DNA of 64,000 bases from SAR324 cluster bacterium (GCA_028281495.1 JANQJU010000064.1:62001-126000), one strand, 5' to 3'. Counted from the first letter of the stretch, positions 17,659 to 26,668 are shown. A program made the numbers and translations. Notes: generated by a model not told the origin, from the letters alone.

Positions 17659-19146
17659 AGGATGCGTTTGTTCAATGCCCTTGGGAGCCTGTTCTTTTGG
17701 GTTTTCTGAAGATTTTTGAGGTGATAGGGCGAAGTACGCCGGTGAGACAAGCAGAGAGGGACGGTCCAATGGTTCGGGCAAAATCCAAGATTGTGGCAAC
17801 CAGCTTTCGCGATACTGAGTCAGATCTTGATCCGAATTGATCAAAGGGGCACTGGGGCGTCCATTGAGGGAAACATACGCTTCCCCATAGACTTGCACAT
17901 CGGAATATCCCCGTTGGCGGAAATCTTTTTCAATATGATGAGCCATTCGTAAAATCATATCGGGGCGAGTGGACATCATTTTTTCTTGACGAGGTTCGAG
18001 GTAATCGGAAGGGGCAACCGACCATGTTTTAGCCGATTGCGGATCGTGCACTCGAAATTCCACATGCCCCGTCTTTTCCACCAACATCACTTTCCACGAA
18101 AACCGCATCCCCTCTTCAGTCCATAAAACATTGCCAGGATATAGAAAATGCCGAAAAGGGATGAGAATCTGGAGCAATAAAAACAAGCAAGCCGCAGTAA
18201 TCCAGATACGGGACGGCTTAAACGACTTGGTAGAGGTTGAGATTTTGATAGGCAACGAGCCTTGTGATGATTTCGACAAAATAAATTTAATCCGCCGTGG
18301 CCAGTCTGGCTCAAAAAATAGGGTGGTCACTACGATCATGATCCACGGAAACATGCCTATATTGAACAGCAATCCGGTGATCACGTGGAAAGTGACCAAC
18401 ACTCCATAAATCCACCGACGGCTCCGCTTCCATAGCAATAAGGGCACGACACTGAGTTCAAAAATCACACTTGCCCAACTCATGAAATAGTGTACCCAAA
18501 CTTGCCCAAAGAACCACCCTAGTATGGGAAAGTCCGTTTTAGCGGTAAGCCAGATGTTGAGTGGTTGTGCATGCAAGAGCCAATCAGAATTGAGCTTTGC
18601 GATTCCAGCAAATAGATACACCAATCCCATTTGTGTTCTCAGCAGATATAAGATTCCTGCGGGAACCGTTGAATACCGAAATGAGGAAGAGGGCAATTTA
18701 AGCGCATCGACAGAAAAGACTCGATGCAACGGGCAAAATATCATCAGGAAACTGAGCAGACTAATGAAGTAATAGTGATTGAGATAATTGGTTTGATCGA
18801 GCAGCTCGATATAGGTGAACAAGAAGAAAAAAGCGATGATACTGAATCGATAAAACCAGCCGATCGCAATCAGAAAAGAGAAAATAGTAAGCAACACAAA
18901 ATGGGTATACATGCCCCACGCAGGCCAAGGCTGCACCCAAGAAAATCCAAAAAAAGGGAAATAGAAGGACGGTTGAATGTAAAGACTGTCTACCCAGCCG
19001 TTGGCTATGAAACGGACCATGCTGATCAACATCATCCCGCCAAACAAAATGCGAAAGACAGCTAAAGAAGCAGCATCCACTGGCGCGGTAAATCGCTTCA
19101 GGAGGATATCCGGGAGTTTTTTATTGAATCTCGCGTTGAATCGCAT
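17650..19146 (-). CDS. HTTM (vitamin K-dependent gamma-carboxylase-like) membrane protein
   Basis: 498 residues with about nine hydrophobic segments between residues 25 and 335. The family start is clear: FTAPVDAASLAVFRILFGGMM, where Asp/Ala-Ser and Phe-Arg are typical of HTTM/VKGC proteins; then LDQTNYLNHYYF and FAGIAKLNSDWL, the region holding the active-site Lys in the eukaryotic carboxylase. The last 130 residues form a soluble tail. Last gene of the imelysin operon, 42 bp after the second imelysin. Association of HTTM proteins with imelysin genes is known in marine bacteria, but the substrate is unknown. Confidence 0.87.
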   Translation of the reverse strand: MRFNARFNKKLPDILLKRFTAPVDAASLAVFRILFGGMMLISMVRFIANGWVDSLYIQPSFYFPFFGFSWVQPWPAWGMYTHFVLLTIFSFLIAIGWFYRFSIIAFFFLFTYIELLDQTNYLNHYYFISLLSFLMIFCPLHRVFSVDALKLPSSSFRYSTVPAGILYLLRTQMGLVYLFAGIAKLNSDWLLHAQPLNIWLTAKTDFPILGWFFGQVWVHYFMSWASVIFELSVVPLLLWKRSRRWIYGVLVTFHVITGLLFNIGMFPWIMIVVTTLFFEPDWPRRIKFILSKSSQGSLPIKISTSTKSFKPSRIWITAACLFLLLQILIPFRHFLYPGNVLWTEEGMRFSWKVMLVEKTGHVEFRVHDPQSAKTWSVAPSDYLEPRQEKMMSTRPDMILRMAHHIEKDFRQRGYSDVQVYGEAYVSLNGRPSAPLINSDQDLTQYRESWLPQSWILPEPLDRPSLLVSPAYFALSPQKSSENPKEQAPKGIEQTHPSN

Positions 19147-19188
19147 GGGGCACCTATGGTCCGAATTCCTTCACAGGATTGAACTCTA

Positions 19189-20355
19189 TCAATCTCCGTC
19201 ATTGTCACTAAAATCGACAGTGATGCTGAGGAGGTTGGTCATGTCGGATTTCACCAAAATCGTTAGCTTTTTAAGTTCCTGGATAGCGGATTCAACGGTT
19301 TGCGGATGTTGCTTAAGGGATTGGGCAAGAGGTTCAGGAATGGCATTCAGGGCTTGTTCAGTAACTTGCAATTGTTGGGTGATTTGTGTTGCCAAAGGAG
19401 ACCCTAAAGATTGTAGGTAGTCATCGAAGCCGATTCCGCTGGAGACGCCGTTTTTACCCAAATAAACTTCCCGGAAACCTTGAAGATTGTAACGGAGGTT
19501 TTGGAGCGAATGGCCACTCCTCCAAGCCTCCAAACTTTTAGGCCACGGAGAGCGTCCATTGCCTTCGAATGGTTTGGTCAGCTTGGTATTTTTTGATGTT
19601 TCTAGCGCAATGATCCATTGATTGACGACTGCACTGACAGCAGCATGCTCGCTATCAAATTCATCGAGGTATTGGTCCTTCGTAGCCTGCCATCGTTCGT
19701 GAACAAGTTGGGCCTTTTGAGCGGTGTGTTGGGCAAGTCCTTGCAGATATTCGCATCGACGTTTTCCAGTTTCTAAATTCTGGTAAGAAGCGATAACCGC
19801 AGTGGATTCTTCGTTGTCCAGAAATAACAAAAATTCGATAGCGGGCAGTCCTTGAGCAGGTGTTCCTGCAAATTCAATGAAAGATTCCGTAATCGGATGT
19901 GAATCATTCAACGCTTTGCGGATCAATTTTGGACGTGTGGGCCAAAAGTCGATGGAAGAATCAAACGCCATCGCTGGCCCCAATCGATACGATTCGCTAC
20001 GCTTCCACAAGGCCACCGCATCTTTCCAAGCGTCTTGAGCGGGTTGCAGGTGCTCTTCAGAAGGCTCTTGGCAAAAGGAAACTGTGGATCTTCGTAAAGT
20101 CTGTGCCGCTTTCGCAAAGTCACCATAGGTGGGAACCACCACTTCCGTTACCAAATGCCGTAACATTTGAGCACGATTGAAATTCGTGGCCTGAATGGGC
20201 TGAGGAGTTGGTGCTTCGCTTGCTGGAGGTTGCGTTGGCTCAGCGTTGGGTGGAGATGTCTGTGATGGGATCCCGCGTTGACACGCAAGGAGGTCCGCCC
20301 CTATCAACAGAATCATCACCACCCTGCCGAAGAACTGCTTTGAAAAAACTTTCAT
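19189..20355 (-). CDS. Imelysin-family periplasmic lipoprotein (divergent motif)
   Basis: 388 residues. Signal peptide with lipobox DLLAC (C25), then a Pro/Thr/Gln-rich linker to about residue 55 and an all-helical imelysin body. The family GxHxxE motif appears as GLPAIE (169-174), with Pro in place of His, a variant expected in the second imelysin of such clusters. Members take part in iron uptake (EfeO/IrpA-like helical bundles) and have lost the proposed peptidase role. It lies 47 bp after the di-haem gene. Confidence 0.88.
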   Translation of the reverse strand: MKVFSKQFFGRVVMILLIGADLLACQRGIPSQTSPPNAEPTQPPASEAPTPQPIQATNFNRAQMLRHLVTEVVVPTYGDFAKAAQTLRRSTVSFCQEPSEEHLQPAQDAWKDAVALWKRSESYRLGPAMAFDSSIDFWPTRPKLIRKALNDSHPITESFIEFAGTPAQGLPAIEFLLFLDNEESTAVIASYQNLETGKRRCEYLQGLAQHTAQKAQLVHERWQATKDQYLDEFDSEHAAVSAVVNQWIIALETSKNTKLTKPFEGNGRSPWPKSLEAWRSGHSLQNLRYNLQGFREVYLGKNGVSSGIGFDDYLQSLGSPLATQITQQLQVTEQALNAIPEPLAQSLKQHPQTVESAIQELKKLTILVKSDMTNLLSITVDFSDNDGD

Positions 20356-20402
20356 TGTTTCATCTCTTTGTGGAGTTGTCCCTTTTATGGTGGGGTTGCC
20401 CC

Positions 20403-21848
20403 TTATAGCGATTCCAAAAACCGAATCAGTGCTTGTCGATCTGTTTGTTTCATCATTCGGAAGTTTTCTTTAGAAGCTTCGGCTTCTCCTCCATGCCATA
20501 AAATGGCTTCGGTGAGATTGCGTGCCCGTCCGTCATGCAGAAAAAAGGTGTGGCCATTGACTTTTTCTACCAATCCAATCCCCCACAAAGGAGCAGTTCG
20601 CCATTCGGTTCCGTTGGCCTCGAAATCCCGTCGATGGTCCGCCAAACCTTCCCCCATGTCGTGAAGCAGCAAGTCGGTATAAGGACGGATCGTCTGGTTC
20701 GAAAGCTTGGGTATGTCTTCGACCGTTCCAGTTTTTAATTCGGGAATGTGACAGGAAGAACAGCGAGCTTGCTGGAACAATTGCTCACCGCGACGTACTT
20801 CCGCATCTTGCCAATTCCGACGGGCAGGAACACCAAGAGTGCGCGCATAAAAAATCACTTGCTTGAGGATGCGGGGTTCGATCTCCGGTTGGCCACCAGT
20901 TTTTGCTTGGCGGCATTCGGCTTGAACAGAGGTACAATTCTCATTGGGAAATAAGTTTGAAGTGATCCCGATATCTCCCAAGAAAGCACCGGATGTTTGC
21001 TGTGCAATATTGGGTTGATTTGACTTCCAACCGAAGCGTCCTATTGCTTGAGTGCCTCGTGCTTCATCCCAGACGTAATTGGGGCGGCCGGAGATGCCAT
21101 CTCCATTTTGATCTTTTGGATCTGCCAAAGCCAGTAGAGTGGCCTCTGGAATGGCTTCAAGCAATCCCATGCCAATCATAAAGGGAGCCGTCCTTGGAGA
21201 AATTCGCGTTTCTGGATGAAGCGCTCCATAAGGCAGATCGGTGATGGTATACGTGGGTTTACGCAACTGATACGTGGTGCCATCATTGAATGTTCCTGGT
21301 ATCTCTTCATAAGTAATGACTACCTTGCCCTCTCCGGGAACTCCCAAAATGCCACGTCCATTCAACTGTCCACCATAGTGAGGCTCTGGAACAATGCTAT
21401 TGTTCGGGCCTTTTCCTGGAATGCTGAGACGAAGGAGCATGGAAACCAAAGGCTCTCCTTGTTCCAGAGGAGGTCGCCCTCGGCCATCCAAAAAATGGCA
21501 GGCGGAACATGAACGGGCGTTGAACAGCGGACCCAAGCCATCCCTGGCGGTTGTGGAGGCAGGAGCTGCCACCCAATTGCGATTGAAAAACGAATTGCCT
21601 ACAAAAAATTGCGTTTGTTGCTCCCGCGACAACACTGAAACTGGCAAAGAAAAGGCTTTTCGAGAAGTGGCATAAACGGTGCCACTTCCGCCGGATAAAG
21701 CTTCCTTAGGTTGAGCTGACTGACTATCTGGTTTGGTCGTTTCCGGTTCGACCAAACCGGATTGCTGGCAGCTGCTCAATCCCCAAATCAATATCCCGAA
21801 ACACAATCCTATTTTCCAATGTAAGAAGCCGGATAGGTTGTGTTTCAT
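20403..21848 (-). CDS. DUF1111 di-haem c-type oxidoreductase lipoprotein
   Basis: 481 residues. Lipobox LSSC (C27). Two haem c sites: CSACH (114-118) and CSSCH (363-367); further family marks are LFNARSCSACHFLDGRGRPP and LLHDMGEGLADHRRDF. The family is annotated as thiol/di-haem oxidoreductase and is routinely encoded between imelysin genes (as VC1264-VC1266 in Vibrio cholerae). A plausible role is oxidation or electron transfer during periplasmic iron handling (inference). Its ATG overlaps the stop of the upstream imelysin (ATGA), so translation is coupled. Confidence 0.92.
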   Translation of the reverse strand: MKHNLSGFLHWKIGLCFGILIWGLSSCQQSGLVEPETTKPDSQSAQPKEALSGGSGTVYATSRKAFSLPVSVLSREQQTQFFVGNSFFNRNWVAAPASTTARDGLGPLFNARSCSACHFLDGRGRPPLEQGEPLVSMLLRLSIPGKGPNNSIVPEPHYGGQLNGRGILGVPGEGKVVITYEEIPGTFNDGTTYQLRKPTYTITDLPYGALHPETRISPRTAPFMIGMGLLEAIPEATLLALADPKDQNGDGISGRPNYVWDEARGTQAIGRFGWKSNQPNIAQQTSGAFLGDIGITSNLFPNENCTSVQAECRQAKTGGQPEIEPRILKQVIFYARTLGVPARRNWQDAEVRRGEQLFQQARCSSCHIPELKTGTVEDIPKLSNQTIRPYTDLLLHDMGEGLADHRRDFEANGTEWRTAPLWGIGLVEKVNGHTFFLHDGRARNLTEAILWHGGEAEASKENFRMMKQTDRQALIRFLESL

Positions 21849-23041
21849 TCAGGTAGCTCCACTTGTACGTTTTGAATGCCAAGAGCTTGGGCGACTACCA
21901 AAATGGAATCGGCTTGGGTGCGTAAAGCTTCAATCGCCGTTTTCACTTGCTGAACTTGGGGAGGATCAATAATGGCACGGTCGAATGGAGCTTCGATGCC
22001 ATAAACTTGTGACATCGTGTCGTCCATTTCTTGAGTCACTTGGCTTCGTAGTTTTGCATTCAGCAAGTCTTTGATGCCGGGACCCGATACGACGGGGCCA
22101 TCGCTGCGTTGATAATGTCCCATGAACACGTTGTGAATACCTTTTGCGTTTTGGATGATATCCACATGAGTGTTGTCGCTGAAGCAAGAATGCTCGTCTT
22201 CTTGATCGCGGCTCTCTAAGGCCACTGCCATGCGTTCTCCTGCCAATTCCCCTTTACTGAGTGATCCCATCCCTGTGAGGATCTGGCGTAAGCTCTCTTT
22301 AGGGTTTTGCTTGAGGAATTGAGAACGGTAGTTATTGGACTTTGCGGGTTCCCAAGCTTGGGTCAAGTATTCCAAATCTTCCACCAAGATTTCTGAAACA
22401 GTGAGCAAATATTGACCACGTCTCTCGGCGTGCTTAGCGGTGGCCATTTCACCTGAAACGTAATCGGTATATGGGCGCGCTCCAGGGCCGTCGCCATTCA
22501 AATCTTGTCCCCATAGTAAAAATTCGATGGCATGGTAACCGGTCGCCACGTTTTCTTCTCCTCCTTCTTCATTCAAGGATTTGAGCATTTCTTTCGTGAT
22601 TGAAACGCTAGGATCGTTGACAATTCCGGAATCCATTTTTCCTGAGACATAATCCACATAACTTTCATCCATCGGCCAAGCGTTGAGTTGACCTTCGGGG
22701 CCGTTGTCATCATCAATCGGACCCGCATAAAAGCGATATACTTCGGTTTGGCCATAAGGAATCCGAGCCGCTTTCCAGGCATTCTTCGCCGATTCCATCG
22801 TAGAGGCGGAAGGAGCCGCTACAAACTTTTCGAGAGCTGTATGCATTTTTTTGGCACGAGTAAGGGCGTCTGAATAGCTTGCATAAACAATATTGGCATA
22901 GTTTCGAATCACATCTTGCTCAGTGACTTGAGGTGCATCCGGTGTAGTCGAGCTGCCTGAACTGACACAGCCTCCAAGAATGAAAGAGAATCCGGTTATT
23001 CCAAGGATGAGGAGAGTCCTAAGCTTTTTTTTCAGTCTCAT
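21845..23041 (-). CDS. Imelysin-family lipoprotein (canonical motif), IrpA-like
   Basis: 398 residues. Signal peptide with lipobox LGGC (C25). The complete GxHxxE motif is present as GYHAIE (167-172), followed by FLLWGQDL. Other family marks are VYRFYAGPIDD with a following GPEGQLNAWPMDE. First gene of the operon imelysin - DUF1111 - imelysin - HTTM. Its relatives are iron-regulated periplasmic proteins. A leader of about 125 nt separates it from a good promoter (23173-23200). Confidence 0.92.
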   Translation of the reverse strand: MRLKKKLRTLLILGITGFSFILGGCVSSGSSTTPDAPQVTEQDVIRNYANIVYASYSDALTRAKKMHTALEKFVAAPSASTMESAKNAWKAARIPYGQTEVYRFYAGPIDDDNGPEGQLNAWPMDESYVDYVSGKMDSGIVNDPSVSITKEMLKSLNEEGGEENVATGYHAIEFLLWGQDLNGDGPGARPYTDYVSGEMATAKHAERRGQYLLTVSEILVEDLEYLTQAWEPAKSNNYRSQFLKQNPKESLRQILTGMGSLSKGELAGERMAVALESRDQEDEHSCFSDNTHVDIIQNAKGIHNVFMGHYQRSDGPVVSGPGIKDLLNAKLRSQVTQEMDDTMSQVYGIEAPFDRAIIDPPQVQQVKTAIEALRTQADSILVVAQALGIQNVQVELPE

Positions 23042-23117
23042 AAGATACCTTTTTTAAGAGAGTTGGCGGACTGATGCGTTGCATGCCGCTTCAATCGATA
23101 GTTTTATTTCTGCGAAT

Positions 23118-23136
23118 TAAAATGATTAACTATTGC
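23118..23136 (-). promoter_or_regulatory. Possible Fur-box-like site in the imelysin leader
   Basis: The minus-strand 19-mer GCAATAGTTAATCATTTTA matches the 19-bp Fur consensus at 12 positions. It lies between the predicted transcription start and the first imelysin gene. The region is AT-rich, so chance matches are not rare. Iron control of this cluster is known in Vibrio, which is the main reason to list it. Confidence 0.3.
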
Positions 23137-23172
23137 AAAAGAAAGTAATTTCTATAAGCAAAGTTTGAATTC

Positions 23173-23200
23173 TTTATATGAAAAGAAATAAAAATTTCAA
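23173..23200 (-). promoter_or_regulatory. Sigma-70-like promoter of the imelysin operon
   Basis: Reading leftward: TTGAAA (23200-23195), 16-bp spacer, TATAAA (23178-23173). This puts the transcript start near 23166, about 125 nt before the ATG at 23041. It is the best hexamer pair in this interval. Confidence 0.55.
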
Positions 23201-23206
23201 TATTAT

Positions 23207-23226
23207 TTTGTATGTACGAAAATTTT
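23207..23226 (+). promoter_or_regulatory. Operator-like site, copy 1 (TTTGTATGTACGAAAA)
   Basis: An imperfect palindrome around GTAYRTAC, matching the copy at 23839 at 18 of 20 bases. It lies six bases upstream of the -35 hexamer of the imelysin promoter, where an activator or repressor could act. Confidence 0.4.
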
Positions 23227-23305
23227 TTATTTGCATAGATATCCATGTAATGGCGGGTATGTTTAATCTATGAATATGTGTATGCAAAACCGCTAGAGTC
23301 CGCTG

Positions 23306-23419
23306 TCAACTCATCCGGGAAAGCAGAAACCAAAACAAAACCAACCCACTGGTCGAGGTACTCATCAGAAGAAAAAACAGCAAGTAAACCGTTTTCAATT
23401 GTTCATCATCTGGCATCAT
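23306..23419 (-). CDS. 37-residue single-span small membrane protein
   Basis: ATG 23419 is preceded by AAAAAGGAG, a strong ribosome site, 13 bp after the stop of the zinc-ribbon gene. The product has an acidic start (MMPDDEQLKT), one hydrophobic span (about 11-33, VYLLFFLLM...LVLFWFLL) and a short basic end. No family is recognised. Spacing and ribosome site support a two-gene unit with the zinc-ribbon protein. Confidence 0.6.
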   Translation of the reverse strand: MMPDDEQLKTVYLLFFLLMSTSTSGLVLFWFLLSRMS

Positions 23420-23432
23420 AAAATCTCCTTTT

Positions 23433-23717
23433 TCAATTTCGGTAATAATTTTCTGTGGCATCGTAGGCAATTTCTGGCATATCGGGTGGCATGCGATTGA
23501 GCATGGAATGGATAAACGCAATTAAACAAATGCGGTCGAACTTCATCGTCGCTTCGCAATGGGGGGCATTGGAGCAGCCTAAGAACGAGCTACAACATCC
23601 ATCTTTGACCACCAATCGGCCATTACACTCCGGACAGGGCCACGAGAACTCAAATAATTTTTCTTCTATCACCGCGTATTGCGGATTGAATTGCTCAAAC
23701 GTCAATGTGTAATTCAT
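23433..23717 (-). CDS. Small protein with topoisomerase-type C4 zinc ribbon
   Basis: 94 residues. Cys pairs CPECNGRLVVKDGCC and FLGCSNAPHC match the zinc-ribbon repeat found at the C-terminus of type IA topoisomerases, here free-standing. The rest is a short N-terminal segment and a helical tail. AGAGG precedes ATG 23717. Likely role is single-stranded DNA or RNA binding (from the family). It is followed by the small membrane protein gene and lies upstream of the imelysin operon on the same strand. Confidence 0.75.
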   Translation of the reverse strand: MNYTLTFEQFNPQYAVIEEKLFEFSWPCPECNGRLVVKDGCCSSFLGCSNAPHCEATMKFDRICLIAFIHSMLNRMPPDMPEIAYDATENYYRN

Positions 23718-23838
23718 AAACCTCTTTGGGAGAATCGGTTTGCAATGCAGTCATGGACGCTGAATTGTCCATGAATCTTAGTTGTCGTGGAGTAAACATG
23801 TGTATTATTTATTTTTATGTCAATACGAAAAATAAAAA

Positions 23839-23858
23839 TTTGTATATACGAAAAATTT
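23839..23858 (+). promoter_or_regulatory. Operator-like site, copy 2 (TTTGTATATACGAAAA)
   Basis: Second copy of the motif at 23207. It lies 15 bp upstream of a perfect minus-strand TTGACA (23823-23818) that could drive the zinc-ribbon gene. A third partial half-site (AATACGAAAAATAAA) is at about 23822-23836. The -10 element is not clear. Confidence 0.4.
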
Positions 23859-23898
23859 AAGAAAGCACATAAATATCCCGTTGCTAAATGACATCTTC

Positions 23899-25269
23899 TT
23901 AAAAGAAACGAATACCTTGTGGATCCAAGCCTGATAACGTGAGCTTGGCTTCCATGGACAAAAACAACCCACCTGCCACTAGGACGGTCATGGATTGTTT
24001 GGTCGATATGTCTAAGGCCAAGTGCAAGGCTTGTTCAATCGTTGGGGCAATATAATGAGGTAGGACTGTAGGAGCTTGTTTCACGATAGAGGCAATTTGC
24101 TCCACAGGAGCACCTTTGTGGTAGGCACGAGTGCAAATCACTTCATCAGCAATCGTGAGCAGGCATTTCACAATGTCCTCCACTCGTTTATTCGCAGAAA
24201 CTCCGGTGACTAATAGGATTTTTCGATTTTGAAGCGATTGCTGAACCGTAAGCACGAGAGATTCAACCGCTTGAGGGGAATGTCCCACATCGATAAAAAT
24301 ATCGGGAGCTTGATGGACCTGTTCAAACCGTCCGGGCCACTGCACTTTTCGTAGACCCTGATACACCGCGTCGCGGAATTGTGAAGGAGAAAGGTGCGGA
24401 CAATGAGACTGGATCCATTCGTGAGCCAAGGCAATGGCAACACAAGCATTTTGAACCTGATGTGGACCCATGAGGTTGAGTGTTAAATCGTTGAATGTTT
24501 TCAAGCCTTCTATTTTCGAACCCGTCCATTCTAAATCTACCTGCATGGTTGTCGCACCGTATCGGATGTTTGCAGCTTGAAATTCTTCCTGAACAGGAAC
24601 GAGATCGATTTTCCTTAGCCTTGCATATGCCCTGAGGCGCGGCAGCAGAGTCGGATCTATTTTTCCTAGCACCAAGGTTCCATCCGATTCGCAGAGATCC
24701 ATCTTTTCATAGGCGATCAATTCGAGGGTATCTCCTAAAAGGTGGGTGTGTTCCAAATCCAAAGAGGTCAAGGCCGCCAGTTTTCCAGGAAGCACCCGTG
24801 TGGAATCATAACGTCCCCCGATACCGGCTTCGGCAATGAGAAGGGGGGTGTTTTGAGAGGCATAATAATAGAGAGCAATGGCTGTGAAGGCTTCGAAGGC
24901 TCCAACGGTATCGTTGGGATGCCTCGACGCGTATTGGCTACGGTGGGTTTCAAACCATTCGATCGCTGTAGATAGCTCTCCGTCCGAGATCGGGGTCGTA
25001 CCGATTTTGATACGTTCATTGAATCGGAGCAGGTGGGGGGACGTGTAAAGACCATGGGATATGCTGAGTTCAGAAAAAATGCTACTCAGCATGGCACAAA
25101 CGCTTCCTTTTCCATTGGAGCCGGTCACTTTGATTGTTTCGAGCTTGGGGGCAGTGCCCTTCCAGACGTGTTGTTGGAACCATTGCATTCGATGCAAGCC
25201 GATTCCCGATCCAAATTTAGGAAGTTTCAATAGCTTTTCCAGGAACGTCCGATTGTTGGCTCGGTTCAC
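23899..25269 (-). CDS. FolC-like folylpolyglutamate/dihydrofolate synthase, second copy
   Basis: 456 residues from GTG 25269, which overlaps the stop of the upstream paralogue (GTGA) and has GGAG upstream. Mur-ligase fold: P-loop VTGSNGKGSVCAML, TSPHLLRFNERI, the glutamate-rich AEAGIGGRYDST, LDLEHTHLLGDT, and late IDVGHSPQAVE. The P-loop Asn (SNGKGS) differs from the first copy (TSGKGS). Members add glutamate to folates or dihydropteroate. The presence of two tandem copies suggests a split of dihydrofolate synthase and polyglutamate functions, or a divergent substrate for this one (inference). Confidence 0.85.
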   Translation of the reverse strand: MNRANNRTFLEKLLKLPKFGSGIGLHRMQWFQQHVWKGTAPKLETIKVTGSNGKGSVCAMLSSIFSELSISHGLYTSPHLLRFNERIKIGTTPISDGELSTAIEWFETHRSQYASRHPNDTVGAFEAFTAIALYYYASQNTPLLIAEAGIGGRYDSTRVLPGKLAALTSLDLEHTHLLGDTLELIAYEKMDLCESDGTLVLGKIDPTLLPRLRAYARLRKIDLVPVQEEFQAANIRYGATTMQVDLEWTGSKIEGLKTFNDLTLNLMGPHQVQNACVAIALAHEWIQSHCPHLSPSQFRDAVYQGLRKVQWPGRFEQVHQAPDIFIDVGHSPQAVESLVLTVQQSLQNRKILLVTGVSANKRVEDIVKCLLTIADEVICTRAYHKGAPVEQIASIVKQAPTVLPHYIAPTIEQALHLALDISTKQSMTVLVAGGLFLSMEAKLTLSGLDPQGIRFF

Positions 25270-26633
25270 GGGAAATCTCCGGCAATCAATTGTTCCAATG
25301 GAAACCATAATTCCCGTACATCTCCCACTAGATACAAGGAACCGGTAATCCAAATGAAATCTTCAGGATGGGCTAATTGAAGCGCAAATTTTGTTGCCTC
25401 CAAAGGATCGTCGATGGTGTGAATAGCAAGATGGGGAAACATCGATTGAGCGACCTCTGCTAGTTTTTCGGGTGGTATTGGCTCCCACAAGCCTTTTACA
25501 TAAAATGCAGTAACCACCAAAATATCGGTATCTTGTAGGGCAGTCCTTAAAACGGAGTCGATTGCTTTGTCACGCTTGAGAGAAAGCACCACGATGCGTC
25601 GATGTGACGAGAACGGTAGCAATGCTTCCGCAGCAGCTTCCATTTTGTCGGGGTTGTGAGCGCCATCCAACATGACTTTGGGGGCAGACTGGACTTGTTC
25701 CATACGTCCCGGAATCGAGGCTTTCAACAAACCATCCCGAATATGGGATTCCGCAACTGAAATTTTGGTGATCCGGTGTGTCAAAGCTTCTACAGCAACG
25801 ATTGCAGCAGCGGCATTCTCATTTTGAAACAGGCCATGCAGGCTCAAACGCAAATCAGTATAGCTGGAAAATGGTGTCTGGAGGTCAAAGCCAGGGCCAT
25901 CGACTGCGGTGGCCGAAATTTCGAAATCGATGCCCTGCAAATACAAAGTGGCGTGATGCTGCGCACAAGTGGATTGAACGATTTGCTGTGCGCTGGATTG
26001 GGACCAACCGCAAATAACAGTTTGATGGGGTTTGATGATACCTACTTTGTGCTTGGCAATGGCGTCAATAGAGTTACCGAGTACGGTTGTGTGATCCAGC
26101 CCCACTTTGGTTAAAACCGCAATTTCAGAAGACAGGACATTCGTTGCATCCAACAAGCCGCCGAGACCCACTTCTATCACTGCGATATCCACCTTTTGTT
26201 CCCGGAAATAACACAACGCTAAGGCGAACTGAGCTTCAAAATAAGTAGGTGCTCCGTGGGGGTAGGCTTGTTTCATATCAGCAATCGCAGGTTTCAGAGT
26301 TTCGTACACATCGACGAGTTTCTGAATGGGAGCATACTGATTATTGATTTGATGTCTTTCATTCAGCACCTGCAAATGTGGGGAAAGATGCAAACCCGTA
26401 CGGTATCCGGCAGAGGATAGCATTGTGGAGATCAGTGTTGCAGTGGAACCTTTTCCCGATGTGCCACCCACATGGATAGTTGGAAAGGCCTCTTGCGGAT
26501 TGTCCAGCAAGTTCAGGAAGTGCGCGACACGCTCCAACCGCAGGTTGAATTCTGGGTTGAATTTATGTTGAGACGGAATCAAACGAGCCAGATCTGCTTC
26601 GAGGCGTCGATAAAGCTGAAGTGGTGTGGGCAT
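25266..26633 (-). CDS. folC: FolC-like folylpolyglutamate/dihydrofolate synthase, first copy
   Basis: 455 residues from ATG 26633; no strong ribosome site, 35 bp after the preceding stop. Classic FolC motifs: VGGTSGKGSTATLIS P-loop, HLSPHLQVLNERHQIN, EVGLGGLLDATNVL, TKVGLDHTTVLG, IPGRMEQV, VMLDGAHNPDKMEAA and ITGSLYLVGDVR. This is the more canonical of the two tandem copies, so the symbol is given here. It uses ATP to ligate glutamate to dihydropteroate and/or tetrahydrofolate. A folate gene (5-formyl-THF cyclo-ligase) lies 7 kb away on the other strand. Confidence 0.88.
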   Translation of the reverse strand: MPTPLQLYRRLEADLARLIPSQHKFNPEFNLRLERVAHFLNLLDNPQEAFPTIHVGGTSGKGSTATLISTMLSSAGYRTGLHLSPHLQVLNERHQINNQYAPIQKLVDVYETLKPAIADMKQAYPHGAPTYFEAQFALALCYFREQKVDIAVIEVGLGGLLDATNVLSSEIAVLTKVGLDHTTVLGNSIDAIAKHKVGIIKPHQTVICGWSQSSAQQIVQSTCAQHHATLYLQGIDFEISATAVDGPGFDLQTPFSSYTDLRLSLHGLFQNENAAAAIVAVEALTHRITKISVAESHIRDGLLKASIPGRMEQVQSAPKVMLDGAHNPDKMEAAAEALLPFSSHRRIVVLSLKRDKAIDSVLRTALQDTDILVVTAFYVKGLWEPIPPEKLAEVAQSMFPHLAIHTIDDPLEATKFALQLAHPEDFIWITGSLYLVGDVRELWFPLEQLIAGDFP

Positions 26634-26668
26634 GGAAGCTTCGGTTGCAATGGGTGATGCATGGGCGT

